A DNA stretch of 62,341 nt from Streptomyces hilarionis (GTDB lineage: Bacteria > Actinomycetota > Actinomycetes > Streptomycetales > Streptomycetaceae): contig NZ_JAHHIT010000060.1 in the NCBI RefSeq assembly GCF_024539675.1, positions 1 through 62,341 on the forward strand, in the 5' to 3' direction. Shown here one piece after another: positions 8,522 to 16,908 of the stretch. The notes below the pieces were generated by a model that was given only the letters and a program-made list of their open reading frames with translations, was not told where the DNA came from and did no database searches. Numbering within the stretch: the first letter of the stretch is position 1; each line of letters opens with the position of its first letter. A program made the translations under genes and the position numbers.

Positions 8522-8814
8522 ACAAGGTGAAATCGACTGTCCACAGCTCAGCCAGCTCGATTCCGAGACGTCCGCCTCAGTTGGCTGCTCGGCCCGACCA
8601 CTCCCCGATGTGTTCCCGAACGGCAACTACCAGACCGGCGATGCCTAGCATTTGGGAACGCTGCGCGTCCTCGGCCAGATCAACGCCCGTTCGACCATAG
8701 CCACAACACGGCGCCGATATGCCAGACCGCGAGCCGTCGCCGGACTACACACACGGCTCATGGCGGATGTGATCGCCTCGGGCGCCACGTCTCGGAACTC
8801 CACGGCTGGATGGC
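8522..8814. other. Intergenic stretch with a small AbiEii-like relic
   Basis: No credible intact gene lies here. A 60-codon ORF starting in the ATGA of the methylase stop (8518-8700) is open but low in complexity and not supported. At about 8727-8795 the plus strand reads LHTRLMADVIASGA, closely matching the start of the AbiEii-type gene at 40656 (LHTRLLADVIALG), so a short fragment of that toxin gene was once deposited here. Confidence 0.35.
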
Positions 8815-9597
8815 CTATCTATCCTCCTCAAGTTGGTACACCCGGCTGTGCGCCCCTCTGATTCCCGTGACCGTCACGCTACTGCTCGGACGGCAAGTCA
8901 GTTGCTGGAGCGGCTGCGGGATGATGCGTACGGAGACGGGACCGGTTCCGGCCTCCAGCCCCGAGACGATGACGAGGAAGAAATCGTCATTCTCCGCTGC
9001 TCGCTGGAACTCCGCGGGCGTCAACAGCACCGTGTCCGGCTCGGCGTCTTTATATGCCTTGAGTTCGTAGAATCGCGATAGTGCGTCCACCGCGTCGGCG
9101 CCGAGGCCGCGTTGGGCCCGTAGGTCGCGCAGCCAGTCGTCGTCGGTGGCGAGTGCCTTGCGCACGACGTCCAGCGCCACCTTTTCCTGCTCCGTGCCCG
9201 TGTAGGGGCGCGCTGGCGTGTGCTGTTGGGGGATCGCCGATCCGGCGCGGGGCTGCGGCAGGCCAGACGTACCCGGGCTATACCCGCTTGACCGTGCGGT
9301 GGGCGCGCCCGAGGCCGAGGGCTTCAATGGCGTGATGATGCCGCTTGGGTCGACGAGCCGGAGTCTGCCAGGGTCCACGAGCCTCCGCGGTGGAGCGGGG
9401 GGCGCAGGCGGGACTGAAGGCCCAGTTACGGGCGGTGGTGCGTTGGGGACAGGCGGGCGGATCACTGCCGTCCGTGGGATACCAGCCGCTGTGCTGGCCT
9501 GCGCTTCGGTCGCGGTGCGGCGTTGGTCCACCTCGCTACCGAGTTCTCTGAGCCGTCGTTCACGCTCGGCCTCCGCCGCTTCCCGGTCGCGCCGCAC
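8815..9597 (-). CDS. NO VEIN C-terminal (DUF3883) nuclease-like domain, detached part
   Basis: About 260 aa from a possible GTG at 9597, which lacks a Shine-Dalgarno. It begins with a charged coiled-coil stretch (REAAEAERERRLRELGSEV), then a proline-rich linker, then a DUF3883-type domain: GTEQEKVALDVVRKAL, RFYELKAYKD, TVLLTPAEFQRAAENDDFFL. The E-x-K in YELKA resembles the core of restriction-like nucleases. The open frame continues upstream without a stop past 9619, joining the sacsin-like ORF if one 8-bp unit is removed, so this is best read as the C-terminus of that protein. As the sequence stands it would be made only by frameshifting, re-initiation or a revertant subpopulation. Confidence 0.7.
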   Translation of the reverse strand: MRRDREAAEAERERRLRELGSEVDQRRTATEAQASTAAGIPRTAVIRPPVPNAPPPVTGPSVPPAPPAPPRRLVDPGRLRLVDPSGIITPLKPSASGAPTARSSGYSPGTSGLPQPRAGSAIPQQHTPARPYTGTEQEKVALDVVRKALATDDDWLRDLRAQRGLGADAVDALSRFYELKAYKDAEPDTVLLTPAEFQRAAENDDFFLVIVSGLEAGTGPVSVRIIPQPLQQLTCRPSSSVTVTGIRGAHSRVYQLEEDR

Positions 9598-9614
9598 CTG
9601 GTCGTCGGCAAGGC

Positions 9615-12600
9615 TCAGCCGTACGGCCGTACGGCCGTACGGCCCTTCTCGGCCTGGTCACACGCTGCTCCCCAGGCGAGGGCCACCTCGCGGCGGCTGC
9701 CCGGAAACCGGGCGGCGATTAACCGGCCCACCCCGGATGTGCGTGTCAGAGCGACAGTGTCTCGTACGTACAACGTGCCCGAGGGCCAATCGATCCCGGC
9801 GTCCACAGGCACGTGCACCGTCTCGCCGGTGTCCGGAAGATCGAGGCAGCAGGCCAGGTGAGGAGCGATGCATACAGTCAGGTCAACCAGTTGGTCCCAC
9901 GAGCAGTTCAGGGACTGCGCAACGCTCGCGGCGTTGCGCTGCAGGTCCTCGCGGAGGTGGGTGACGGCTGACCGGACCAGCGCTGTGGCGTCCGGGTCCG
10001 CCGGGGCCGGGCCAGGGCTGTACACGGTGACATGCTCTGCGGCGAGCTCGCTCACGCGCAGGGCTCCGATCAGCGGTCGGAACTGCTCCAATTCGGCTCC
10101 CGGGCACCACACCGCACGTTCCCGGCCCAGCGCCTCGGCTACCACCGGGTCTTCGACGGCGTACACGGGCCGCTTGCTTCGCCAGCCCTGGCTCGTCCAA
10201 AGAGGGAGGCGTCCCAGGCGCTTGGCCGTCAACGCGCCGGGATGGGTACGGCCCAGAGCGGCGAGCATCTTCAGGGTCTCCAGGATGATGGACTGGGTCG
10301 TCCCGTCCGGCTCGCCCCGCCCCTGCTTCCGGTCCTGCTGTGCCAGCTCCTTGATCACGGCCGTGGCGTCGTCCACAGTCGGCAGGCGCACTGCGAGCCG
10401 CTGCCAGAACTCCTCGCTGCCTGGAAACGTGGGAGCGAACGCACGGAGCGGACCGAAGAGCGGCGCTCTGCGCAGGCACTGGCTCGGCCGGCGCCAGCCG
10501 GAGTCTGTGAGGACGAGGCCGTTCCCCTCGCCGAATGCCCGAAGGACCGAGCCCAGGGACATCTCCCCCGAGGCTCTCTCGCCACGGCCGCAGGCGCGCT
10601 CTGCCAAGGCTTGGTAGAGAATCAGCGCTGCGGGCACATCCCTGTCGCCGCCCTCTTCCTCCCGTCGGCGCAGGCGCTGCAGACACTCCACGAGGTCCTC
10701 CGTGCGGGCCTCTGCAGAAATGCCCAGGGCGCGCAGCACATCACTGCGTCTGCCCACCAGTTGCTGGATCTCGGGATGGAGGAATCGCTCGTCGTCCGCC
10801 CCGTACACCGCGACCGTGCCGGTGGTCCGCATGCGGAGTCGAGCCGGGGCAGATAGTGCGCCGGTACCAGCGTCCAGCCATGGTAGGTCGCGCAACTGCC
10901 AGAGCCAGAAAGCTGCAGTCCTGCCCCGGTTCTGCCATGCGTAGTAGTCGTAGACGGCATCCACCTCGTCGTGGTCGGAGAAGCGGCTCCATGCCCGCCC
11001 GAGGACGTGAAACAGCGCTGCCGCCCTGCGCCTGCGGAGCTGCGGGTCCTGCTCCGCCGCTATGCCAGAGGCGACGGCACGTAGGTCGGGGCTTTCGTAG
11101 TCGTCGAGCGTGAAGGTCGCTTCCAGAACGCGCAGGGCATCAGTGCGTGCTCGACGTCCCGAAATGACTTCCGCCGGCAGCCCCTTCGGGCTCTGCGTGA
11201 AGCGTTCCCGCGCCCCCGGGTGCCTGCGCAACCTGGGCGCGGTCTCCGCGCCCAGGAGCCTCAGGAACTTACGGGCGCCCATCCCCGCGCCGCCGCGCTG
11301 CAGGACTTCGGCGTACCGGGGCCGCAGCCACACCAGCCCGGCCGTGCGACCGGCGGCGAAGGCGAAGCTCTCTTCGCGTTCCGAACTGTCCAGTCGGGCG
11401 GGTAGGTATGCTCGGGCGGGAGCGACGTCGATGTCTTCACGCCTTCCGGCCCGGTCGTAGCGATGCCCCTGCAGCCGGATTGCGTGGCCCACGTCGCGCC
11501 CCAAGGTCTCACGCTCGTGGTCCGGCACGCGTGCGAACCCGTCGCGCAGTTCGATGAGCTGGTCATCTGTCAGCCGCAGTACGTTCGGGCCGCTGCTCCC
11601 CGCCGCGCCGATAGCCGCGAGGCGCCGGATCACGGCCACCGCGTCCGCGTCGGTCAGCAGCGCCTCCCGCTTACGGAGCCATGTCCTCACCGACCGCGCC
11701 TCGTCGGTGTCGGCGAGGAATGCGGGATGGATTTCCCGGGAGAATCCGAGACTGGCGCCGAGGCCCCGCGGGGCGTCGGTGAACACCGCTGGTTCCGCGG
11801 GCCGGGGCACACGGTGGCGGCCCCCTGACCTGTCCACGAGCCAGCGGCTCGACAGCAAGGAGGAGTAGATATTCGAGGCAAGTCCCACCGCGGCGAGGCG
11901 GATATTCGCCTGCGGCGACCGGGTTTCGTCGTCGAGGAGGCGTAGTGCGTCGTATAGGTCCACCGTCACGGGAACCGCACTGTCGTGGTTCTCCCAGTCC
12001 ACCAGCACCTCGCGCCATCGACCGTCCTCGTCCCGCGCCACCTTGGGCAGCACGGCGGTCCGCTCGGCGACGCGGGAGATCTCTTCTTCGGTGACCACGC
12101 CCACCAGCGCCTCGTCCTCCACCGCGAGATCATCCAGGCCGAGCGGCCCGAAGCCCGGAACGTCCAGGACGAGACCGTGGGACACGCCCGCCCTGGCACG
12201 GTCGAGGAGTAGTCGCTCCAGCGCGGCGACCGGGTCGCGGGAGTCGCGCATGTCGTCGGGGAGCGGCACGGCGCGCCAGGCCCGTGCCGGATCCCGCCGG
12301 AACTGCCACAGGGCGGCGGCCGTCCACAGGTCGCCCACCAGTTCATTCAGTGCGCGGTTCCACGGGGTGTCGTCGAGCGCCTGACGGCTGGCGATCGGAT
12401 CGAACTGGGCGTTGATACAGAGGGACAGAGCGGTGTCCGCGACCGGAAGACCGGCGTAGATCCGCCCGGCGTCATCGGGTCCGAGAAGAGCCACAGCGAT
12501 TGCGGTGGTGGACCCCACCGCCTTGTGAGACCGGGTGATCCCGGAAGGGCTGGGGACGGTCGTACGGCAGATCAGCCACCGGGACCCGTCGCCGGCGCGT

Positions 12601-13400
12601 GCCTCGCCGGTCTCCACGTCGGCGCTCTGCCCGCCCACCACGGCCTCGAACGGCTCGCCGGTCTCACGGTCGAGCGCCAGCCGGTGCCGGACACGACCTT
12701 GCTCGTCCAGGTGCGTGACGCTGCCGACACTGCCGAGGAAGAGCAGCGCGCTGTCCCCCCAATCGGCAAGCCACGCGTCCACCTCGTCCGCGCCGAGCAC
12801 GCCCGGCTCCAGAGGAACCCGTAGAACCGTCCAGGTGTCGCCCGCGAACCAGTCAGGCAACGGGAACGGCCTGGCCACGGCGATGTCAGGATCGCCGACC
12901 CGGAACCGGTAATGCCCGCAGTGAACCTCCAGATGCGGGGAGAGGGACTGGAGGGTCATCAGGCCGATCCCGAACCTACCGGTGGATTCCGCCTGCTCTG
13001 CCTTGCTCGTCAGCCAGGGCATCGCCAGGGCCAGAACGTCCGGCAACCGTACGGGACTGCCGTTGTGGGCGACGAGGAGTTCCCATCCCCACATCAGAAT
13101 GCGTACGTCCGTGGCGCCGAGGTCCTCCGCGTTCTGCACGATCTCCGAGAGTCCCTGGAGACGGTCGCTCGACAGATTCCCCGCGTGATCTCGGGTACGT
13201 CTCAGCGCGTGCCGTACTTGACCGTCCAGTCGCGCGAACCGGCTGCCGAGTCGCTCGACCGCCGCCTCAGTCGCCGCCTCACCCTCCGGCTCCGGTACGA
13301 CGGCTCCTTCTGGGATGCCCTCCAGGGAGAAGAGCGCATCGGCAGACGCAATTCCCCGCTCCACCGCAGCCGTTCGACGCACCGCATCCCCCGTGCTCAT
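9615..13400 (-). CDS. Sacsin-like GHKL ATPase protein, N-terminal part (frameshifted)
   Basis: About 1261 aa as it stands, from ATG 13400 (MSTGDAVRRTAAVERG). Residues about 80-150 form the HSP90/sacsin-type nucleotide-binding site: EIVQNAEDLGA (N-box with E and N), VAHNGSPV in place of the usual DNG, and the glycine lid GRFGIGLMTLQS. A long middle region of unknown fold follows. The frame ends at TGA 9615-9617, directly after three tandem CCGTACGG units. With one unit fewer the frame runs straight into the ORF at 8815-9597, restoring a protein of about 1544 aa. Sacsin-like ATPases joined to a NO VEIN domain occur in bacterial conflict systems. This copy therefore appears to be switched off or truncated by the repeat. 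Confidence 0.75.
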   Translation of the reverse strand: MSTGDAVRRTAAVERGIASADALFSLEGIPEGAVVPEPEGEAATEAAVERLGSRFARLDGQVRHALRRTRDHAGNLSSDRLQGLSEIVQNAEDLGATDVRILMWGWELLVAHNGSPVRLPDVLALAMPWLTSKAEQAESTGRFGIGLMTLQSLSPHLEVHCGHYRFRVGDPDIAVARPFPLPDWFAGDTWTVLRVPLEPGVLGADEVDAWLADWGDSALLFLGSVGSVTHLDEQGRVRHRLALDRETGEPFEAVVGGQSADVETGEARAGDGSRWLICRTTVPSPSGITRSHKAVGSTTAIAVALLGPDDAGRIYAGLPVADTALSLCINAQFDPIASRQALDDTPWNRALNELVGDLWTAAALWQFRRDPARAWRAVPLPDDMRDSRDPVAALERLLLDRARAGVSHGLVLDVPGFGPLGLDDLAVEDEALVGVVTEEEISRVAERTAVLPKVARDEDGRWREVLVDWENHDSAVPVTVDLYDALRLLDDETRSPQANIRLAAVGLASNIYSSLLSSRWLVDRSGGRHRVPRPAEPAVFTDAPRGLGASLGFSREIHPAFLADTDEARSVRTWLRKREALLTDADAVAVIRRLAAIGAAGSSGPNVLRLTDDQLIELRDGFARVPDHERETLGRDVGHAIRLQGHRYDRAGRREDIDVAPARAYLPARLDSSEREESFAFAAGRTAGLVWLRPRYAEVLQRGGAGMGARKFLRLLGAETAPRLRRHPGARERFTQSPKGLPAEVISGRRARTDALRVLEATFTLDDYESPDLRAVASGIAAEQDPQLRRRRAAALFHVLGRAWSRFSDHDEVDAVYDYYAWQNRGRTAAFWLWQLRDLPWLDAGTGALSAPARLRMRTTGTVAVYGADDERFLHPEIQQLVGRRSDVLRALGISAEARTEDLVECLQRLRRREEEGGDRDVPAALILYQALAERACGRGERASGEMSLGSVLRAFGEGNGLVLTDSGWRRPSQCLRRAPLFGPLRAFAPTFPGSEEFWQRLAVRLPTVDDATAVIKELAQQDRKQGRGEPDGTTQSIILETLKMLAALGRTHPGALTAKRLGRLPLWTSQGWRSKRPVYAVEDPVVAEALGRERAVWCPGAELEQFRPLIGALRVSELAAEHVTVYSPGPAPADPDATALVRSAVTHLREDLQRNAASVAQSLNCSWDQLVDLTVCIAPHLACCLDLPDTGETVHVPVDAGIDWPSGTLYVRDTVALTRTSGVGRLIAARFPGSRREVALAWGAACDQAEKGRTAVRPYG
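9619..9642. repeat. Three tandem copies of palindromic octamer CCGTACGG
   Basis: Three perfect head-to-tail copies lie inside the coding region exactly where the sacsin-like frame breaks. Eight is not a multiple of three, so gain or loss of a unit shifts the frame. Two copies give one continuous frame into the NO VEIN domain; three copies give TGA at 9615-9617. The arrangement resembles contingency loci of phase-variable restriction genes. Confidence 0.8.
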
Positions 13401-13800
13401 CTCCGCCCCCACGCACCTCGGCACTCCCTGCGACACAGGGTAACCAGGCCAGCGCAATCAGCACACGTCTATCCGAGACCTGTCGCCTCATAGCCCAAGT
13501 CCAAAGAACAGACCTACCGCTCTACTCGACGGGTTGAGCCCGAAAAGTCGATTACCCCGCGCCGTCTGGTCCCAGGACGACCACCTCACACTCCGTCAGA
13601 AACAGCGTCGAACGAGCGTCAAGACATTTCCCGAACCCGTCTCTGACGAAGTTGAGCGGAGCGTTCTGGACTCACGCTCCCAGGGCGAAACCGCAGGTGA
13701 GCCGCGTGGCGGCTACCTACAACAGGCTCCACGCGGTGAACGTCGGGAAACAGGTCGAGCACCACCGACCACATCTGGAAAACACAAGAAAGCTGCAGTT
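13401..13800. other. Intergenic region upstream of the sacsin-like gene
   Basis: No credible gene lies here; the long plus-strand open frame that begins at 13534 only becomes meaningful inside the transposase near 14569. A GAGCGTCA octamer at 13614-13621 follows a near-match (CAGCGTCG, 13603-13610) at 11-bp spacing, the same spacing seen in R1 and R2. Confidence 0.4.
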
Positions 13801-14010
13801 CAGAGCCCCTTTGCAGTAGGCTCCAAAATCGCCACGCACTCCACGTGCGACGTCATGGGAAAGATGTCGGCCTGGCCGAATCTCGGAAACTCCCAGGTCA
13901 GAGCCGGTGTATCGGCTCACTGTCCCGCGTGCGTGCGCCGAGAGCGTCAAACGAGCGTCATGACCCACAGTCCATCCCTCCCTTCTGGCGGAACAGGCTG
14001 CCACGACCAG
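13801..14010 (+). repeat. R2, second copy of the island repeat with trmA-like 3' end
   Basis: On the minus strand 13801-13870 reads DIFPMTSHVECVAILEPTA, then KGL-stop, the C-terminal tail of a TrmA/RumA-type uracil-5 RNA methyltransferase. The next 140 bp match R3 closely and R1 partly: paired GAGCGTCA octamers (13942 and 13953), CAGTCCATCCCTCC, GCGGAACAGGCTGCCACGACCAG. The module is in the same orientation as R1 and R3. Confidence 0.75.
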
Positions 14011-14017
14011 CTCAGCG

Positions 14018-14280
14018 CCATCTGCCGGAGCGCTGGACGAGCTGCAAAGGCCGACTCATGGTGTCGTGGAGCTGCCGCTGCACATGCCCTGGTCAGGGAT
14101 GACCTCGTACGACATGAGCAAGCCTCGCCAGCGCACGGGCCTGTACCGCACCGTCCTGCACGAGGGCCTGCGCGACGACCTGCCCCACTACCTCAACCAG
14201 GACCTGCTCCTCCAGCTGTGGCCGGTGCTGTGCAAACTTGTCGGCCGTACGGTGCGCACTGTATGGGAAGACGCCTCCAG
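14018..14280 (+). pseudogene. Remnant copy of the AbiEii-partner gene
   Basis: Directly after R2 the sequence repeats the interior of the gene at 40267-40659. After one frame disturbance near 14050 it reads GVVELPLHMPWSGMTSYDMS, then KPRQRTGLYRTVLHEGL, matching the intact copy almost residue for residue up to VWEDA. The first 35 codons and the end are missing; at about 14280 it is cut by an IS256 fragment. R2 plus this relic form a decayed duplicate of R3 plus the intact gene. Confidence 0.7.
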
Positions 14281-14415
14281 AGCCGACTCCAGGACCAGCT
14301 TCGTCAGCTGCTGCAACAGCCCCCCGGCCCCGGTCAGCGCCAGACCCTCCGCACGGGCCCGGTCGGTCAGCCGACGGATCAGCTGAGTATCCAGCTCGTC
14401 GTACAGCACCACCTC
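14275..14415 (-). pseudogene. IS256-family transposase N-terminal fragment
   Basis: The minus strand reads LIRRLTDRARAEGLALTGAG, then GLLQQLTKLVLESALE, the characteristic start of mutator/IS256 transposases, which normally continue with a DHLGY motif. Here it stops at the junction with the AbiEii-partner relic. Only about 45 of the usual 400 or so residues remain. Confidence 0.65.
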
Positions 14416-14462
14416 GGTAGGCTCAAGCCCTCCCGTAAGTCGCGTCGCTCACTTGGCTGTTC

Positions 14463-15872
14463 TGAGTGGGCGGTTCGTGAGTCTATGAGTGGTTCTGGTG
14501 TCACCTGTTGGTGTGGGCGAAGCCGGAACGTTCCGGTCCGGTGCCGGTGGCCTGCTGGGATCGGTGGGGTGAGCGAACGCAAGCCGTACCAGAGCGACTT
14601 GTCCGACGAGCAGTGGGCGTTGATCGAGCCGGTGCTCACGGCCTGGAAGAACCGGCACCGTTCCGTCAGCGGCCACCAGGGCCGTTACTCGATGCGGGAG
14701 ATCGTGAACTCGATCCTCTACCAGTCCCGGACCGGCTGTCAGTGGGCCCTGTTGCCGAACGACCTGCCGCCGAAGCGCGCGACGTACTACTACTTCGCCG
14801 CCTGGCGGGACGACGGCACCGACCAGCAGATCCATGAACTCCTGCGCTGCCAGGTGCGGGAGAGGAACCGGCGATTAGAGGACCCGGCCCTGGTGATCCT
14901 GGACACCCAGAGTGTCCGGGCGGCCGCCAGGGTCCCTTCGGCCACGACGGGCAAAGACGCCGCGAAACGGGTGCCGGGGCCGCAAGCGGGGCCTGGCCGT
15001 GGACGTCCTCGGCCTGGTCATCGCCGTCACCGTGCTGGCCGGGAGTGTCCACGACAACGCCGTCGGCATCGCCCTGCTCGACCAGGTCGCCGTCGCGGCC
15101 GGCGGCTCGGTCAGCAAGGCCCTGGTCGACCAGGGCTTCAAGAACCAGGTCGTCACGCACGGGGCCGGACTCGGAATCGACGTCGAGATCGTCCGGCGCA
15201 ACCCTGAGGAGCGGGGATTCGTTCCGCAGCCGAAACGGTGGCGGGTGGAGCAGACGTTCGGGATCTTGATACTGCACCGCTGCCTGGTCCGCGACTACGA
15301 ACACCGTCCGGCCGCTTCCACCTCCCGCGTCTACTGGGCCATGACCCACGTCATGACCCGTCGGCTCACCGACGCGAACACGCTCACCTGGCGCGATCCG
15401 CAGGTGTGCGGCGCGTGAACCTCAGCCCCCTCCTTCAGGCGCTCGACCTTCAGGAAGACGCAGTCCGGGCCCTCGCCGACGGTCTCCGCACCCAGATCGA
15501 CACCCTTCAGACCCAGCTCCGTGAGGCCGAACTGCGTCTGGAACACCTCGCCATCACCCGTACGACCATCACCGGCCTCGCCGATCGAATACCGGCCCAG
15601 ACGGTCGATTCAGCAGGAGGTCTGGAACTGCCCGAGCATCCGGACTACCCGCGCATCCTCGCCGTCTTCAACGACACCACCGGCCCACTCAGGGTCCGCG
15701 ACATCTGCCAGGCCCTCGACTTCGCTCTCCTGCCGAAACACATAGAACGCACCCGCGCCAAGATGAAACGCCTGTTCACACTAGGAATCCTCACCGAGGC
15801 CGAGCCCGGCACCTTCAGCATGAAGCAGTGCCCAAGTCCGGAACGGACATCAACTCACGAACCGCCCACTGA
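14463..15872 (+). mobile_element. IS5-like element with a coupled passenger gene
   Basis: Terminal inverted repeats share an 18-bp perfect core AGTGGGCGGTTCGTGAGT at 14465-14482 and, reversed, at 15853-15870, with further matches inward. Between them are a frameshifted IS5-type transposase and a second ORF that starts in the transposase stop. At 1.41 kb the element is longer than a plain IS5-family IS (about 0.9 kb) because of the passenger. No convincing target duplication is visible. Confidence 0.7.
14569..15418 (+). pseudogene. IS5-family transposase, frameshifted
   Basis: GTG 14569 starts MSERKPYQSDLSDEQWALIE, followed by a DUF4096-type N-terminal domain and the first catalytic Asp in ILDTQSVR. 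Near 14975 (run of four G in GCCGGGGCC) the frame changes; the continuation RGLAVDVLGLVIAVTV, DQGFKN (second Asp) and RWRVEQTFG (Glu) lies in the next frame, ending TGA 15416-15418. Removing one G restores a single frame, so this is probably a point insertion, although some IS5 relatives use programmed frameshifting. All three DDE residues are present across the two frames. Confidence 0.75.
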
Positions 15873-16008
15873 CATCAGGGACCTCCTCGGATCCCGCCGT
15901 TACACCAAGAACCGTACAGACCCGAGTCTTGGAGACCCACCCGAGGTGCGCAAGCCCCCAGGGGAGAACCTGACCGCTCAGATGGTGCACACGCTCGCGC
16001 GAAAGTGA
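15415..16008 (+). CDS. IS-borne coiled-coil/winged-helix passenger protein
   Basis: GTG 15415 overlaps the transposase TGA as GTGA. The first 60 residues form a coiled coil (LRTQIDTLQTQLREAELRLE). A region from YPRILAVFNDTTGPLRV to ERTRAKMKRLFTLGILTEAE follows and looks like a winged helix. It is clearly homologous to the protein at 33841-34383, which is carried by an unrelated ISKra4-type element. The frame reads through the right inverted repeat and about 45 codons of an IS110 relic before stopping, so the native C-terminus (near 15850) has been lost or extended. Likely role: DNA-binding accessory factor of the IS (inference). Confidence 0.55.
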   Translation: MNLSPLLQALDLQEDAVRALADGLRTQIDTLQTQLREAELRLEHLAITRTTITGLADRIPAQTVDSAGGLELPEHPDYPRILAVFNDTTGPLRVRDICQALDFALLPKHIERTRAKMKRLFTLGILTEAEPGTFSMKQCPSPERTSTHEPPTDIRDLLGSRRYTKNRTDPSLGDPPEVRKPPGENLTAQMVHTLARK

Positions 16009-16473
16009 TGGCCCTCAACAGCAGGTGGCCGAGCTCGACAAGGCGATCTAGGCCCGATTTCTCAACATCGGGACTTCGACGTGATCACTAGCATACCGGG
16101 CCTGGGCGTGATCCTCGGTGCCGAGTTCTTGGCCGCGACAGGCGGTGACATGACCGCCTTCGGCACCGCAAACCGTCTCGCTGCCTTCGGCGGCGTCGCA
16201 CCCGTGCCCCGCGACTCCGGCAAGATCAGCGACAATCCCCGCCGGCCACGACGCTACAACCGCCGCCTCCAACGCGTCTTCTACATCTCCGCACTGTTCA
16301 GTATCCGTCCCTGCGATGAGTCCAGCCGGTTCTACGAACGCAAACGAGCCGAAGGCAAACGCCACATCCAGGCCGTCCTCGCCTTGGTCCGCCGCCGGGT
16401 CAACGTCCTTTGGGCCCTCCTACGCGACAGACGGACCTACGAACTCGTGCCGCCCATCGCTCTCGCGGCTTGA
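15930..16473 (+). pseudogene. IS110-family transposase C-terminal remnant
   Basis: The relic begins around LTAQMVHTLARK, loses frame near 16010, has TAG in KAI-stop-ARF near 16050, then is open from 16081 to 16473: ITSIPGLGVILGAEFLAATG, RLAAFGGVAPVPRDSG, YNRRLQRVFYISAL, SRFYERKRAEGKRHIQAVLA. This is the Transposase_20 half with the serine-containing motif of IS110 recombinases. The N-terminal DEDD domain is absent, so it is inactive. It abuts the IS5-like element, which probably inserted into it. Confidence 0.75.
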
Positions 16474-16489
16474 CAGACCGCATTAGGAA

Positions 16490-16903
16490 TCACTGAGCTT
16501 GCAAGCGGCGAACGTCCATCTGATCACCCCATCCGCGCTCCAGGCACGCGCGGACCAACTCAATCCGAACCTCAGTCAATGACTGAGCCATGTCGTGAGC
16601 GCGGACCGTAACCGTCTTGTCTGCGCCGTGGGCGTTAGCCGAAATATCCACGGCGCCATCACCCCGACCGACCAGATCGATCCAGAATGGACCGTCGAAG
16701 AACCTGACCCTCCTGCGCATTCCCTCGGCCTGGCGGACATTCGAAAAGGCGTCGATCAGTTCCACGAGGAATACGACTGGCATGTCGTTCCAGTTCGATT
16801 CCGGAAAGGGGCACCCGGAGATACCGATCCAGACGTTTCCCCAAATAGAGCCCGATCTAGCGAGATCGAGTGATTCCACGTCACAGAACAGTTCGAACTC
16901 CAT
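16490..16903 (-). CDS. Probable immunity protein for the RHS toxin
   Basis: 137 aa from ATG 16903 (MEFELFCDVESLD). The Shine-Dalgarno GGAGGTGA contains the toxin's TGA stop, so translation is coupled to the RHS gene. The protein is small, acidic and soluble, with predicted beta-rich stretches (VWIGISGCPFP, RVRFFDGPFWIDLVG) and a C-terminal helix. No known immunity family is recognised with confidence. Position directly 3' of a polymorphic toxin, same strand, is the classic place of its cognate cytoplasmic immunity gene, which would neutralise the EndoU-like tip in the producer and its kin. Confidence 0.65.
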   Translation of the reverse strand: MEFELFCDVESLDLARSGSIWGNVWIGISGCPFPESNWNDMPVVFLVELIDAFSNVRQAEGMRRRVRFFDGPFWIDLVGRGDGAVDISANAHGADKTVTVRAHDMAQSLTEVRIELVRACLERGWGDQMDVRRLQAQ

Positions 16904-16908
16904 CAATC

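Noticed and set aside
8518..8700. 60-codon ORF starting in the ATGA of the methylase stop
   Set aside because: Serine/proline/arginine-rich, no family resemblance, and adjacent to relic DNA; overlap alone is weak evidence.
9873..11000. Plus-strand ORFs (9868-10617, 10032-10856) opposite the sacsin-like gene
   Set aside because: Mirror the coding bias of the minus-strand gene; no start signals and no domain.
14960..15000. Programmed frameshift in the IS5 transposase
   Set aside because: No slippery heptamer of A or a stimulatory structure is evident; a single extra G in GGGG explains the break more simply, though not conclusively.
13534..15207. A single 557-codon open frame on the plus strand
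   Set aside because: It runs through repeat R2, an AbiEii-partner relic, an IS256 relic and only then into the IS5 transposase at 14569; the first part has no protein character and the frame is an accident of high GC.
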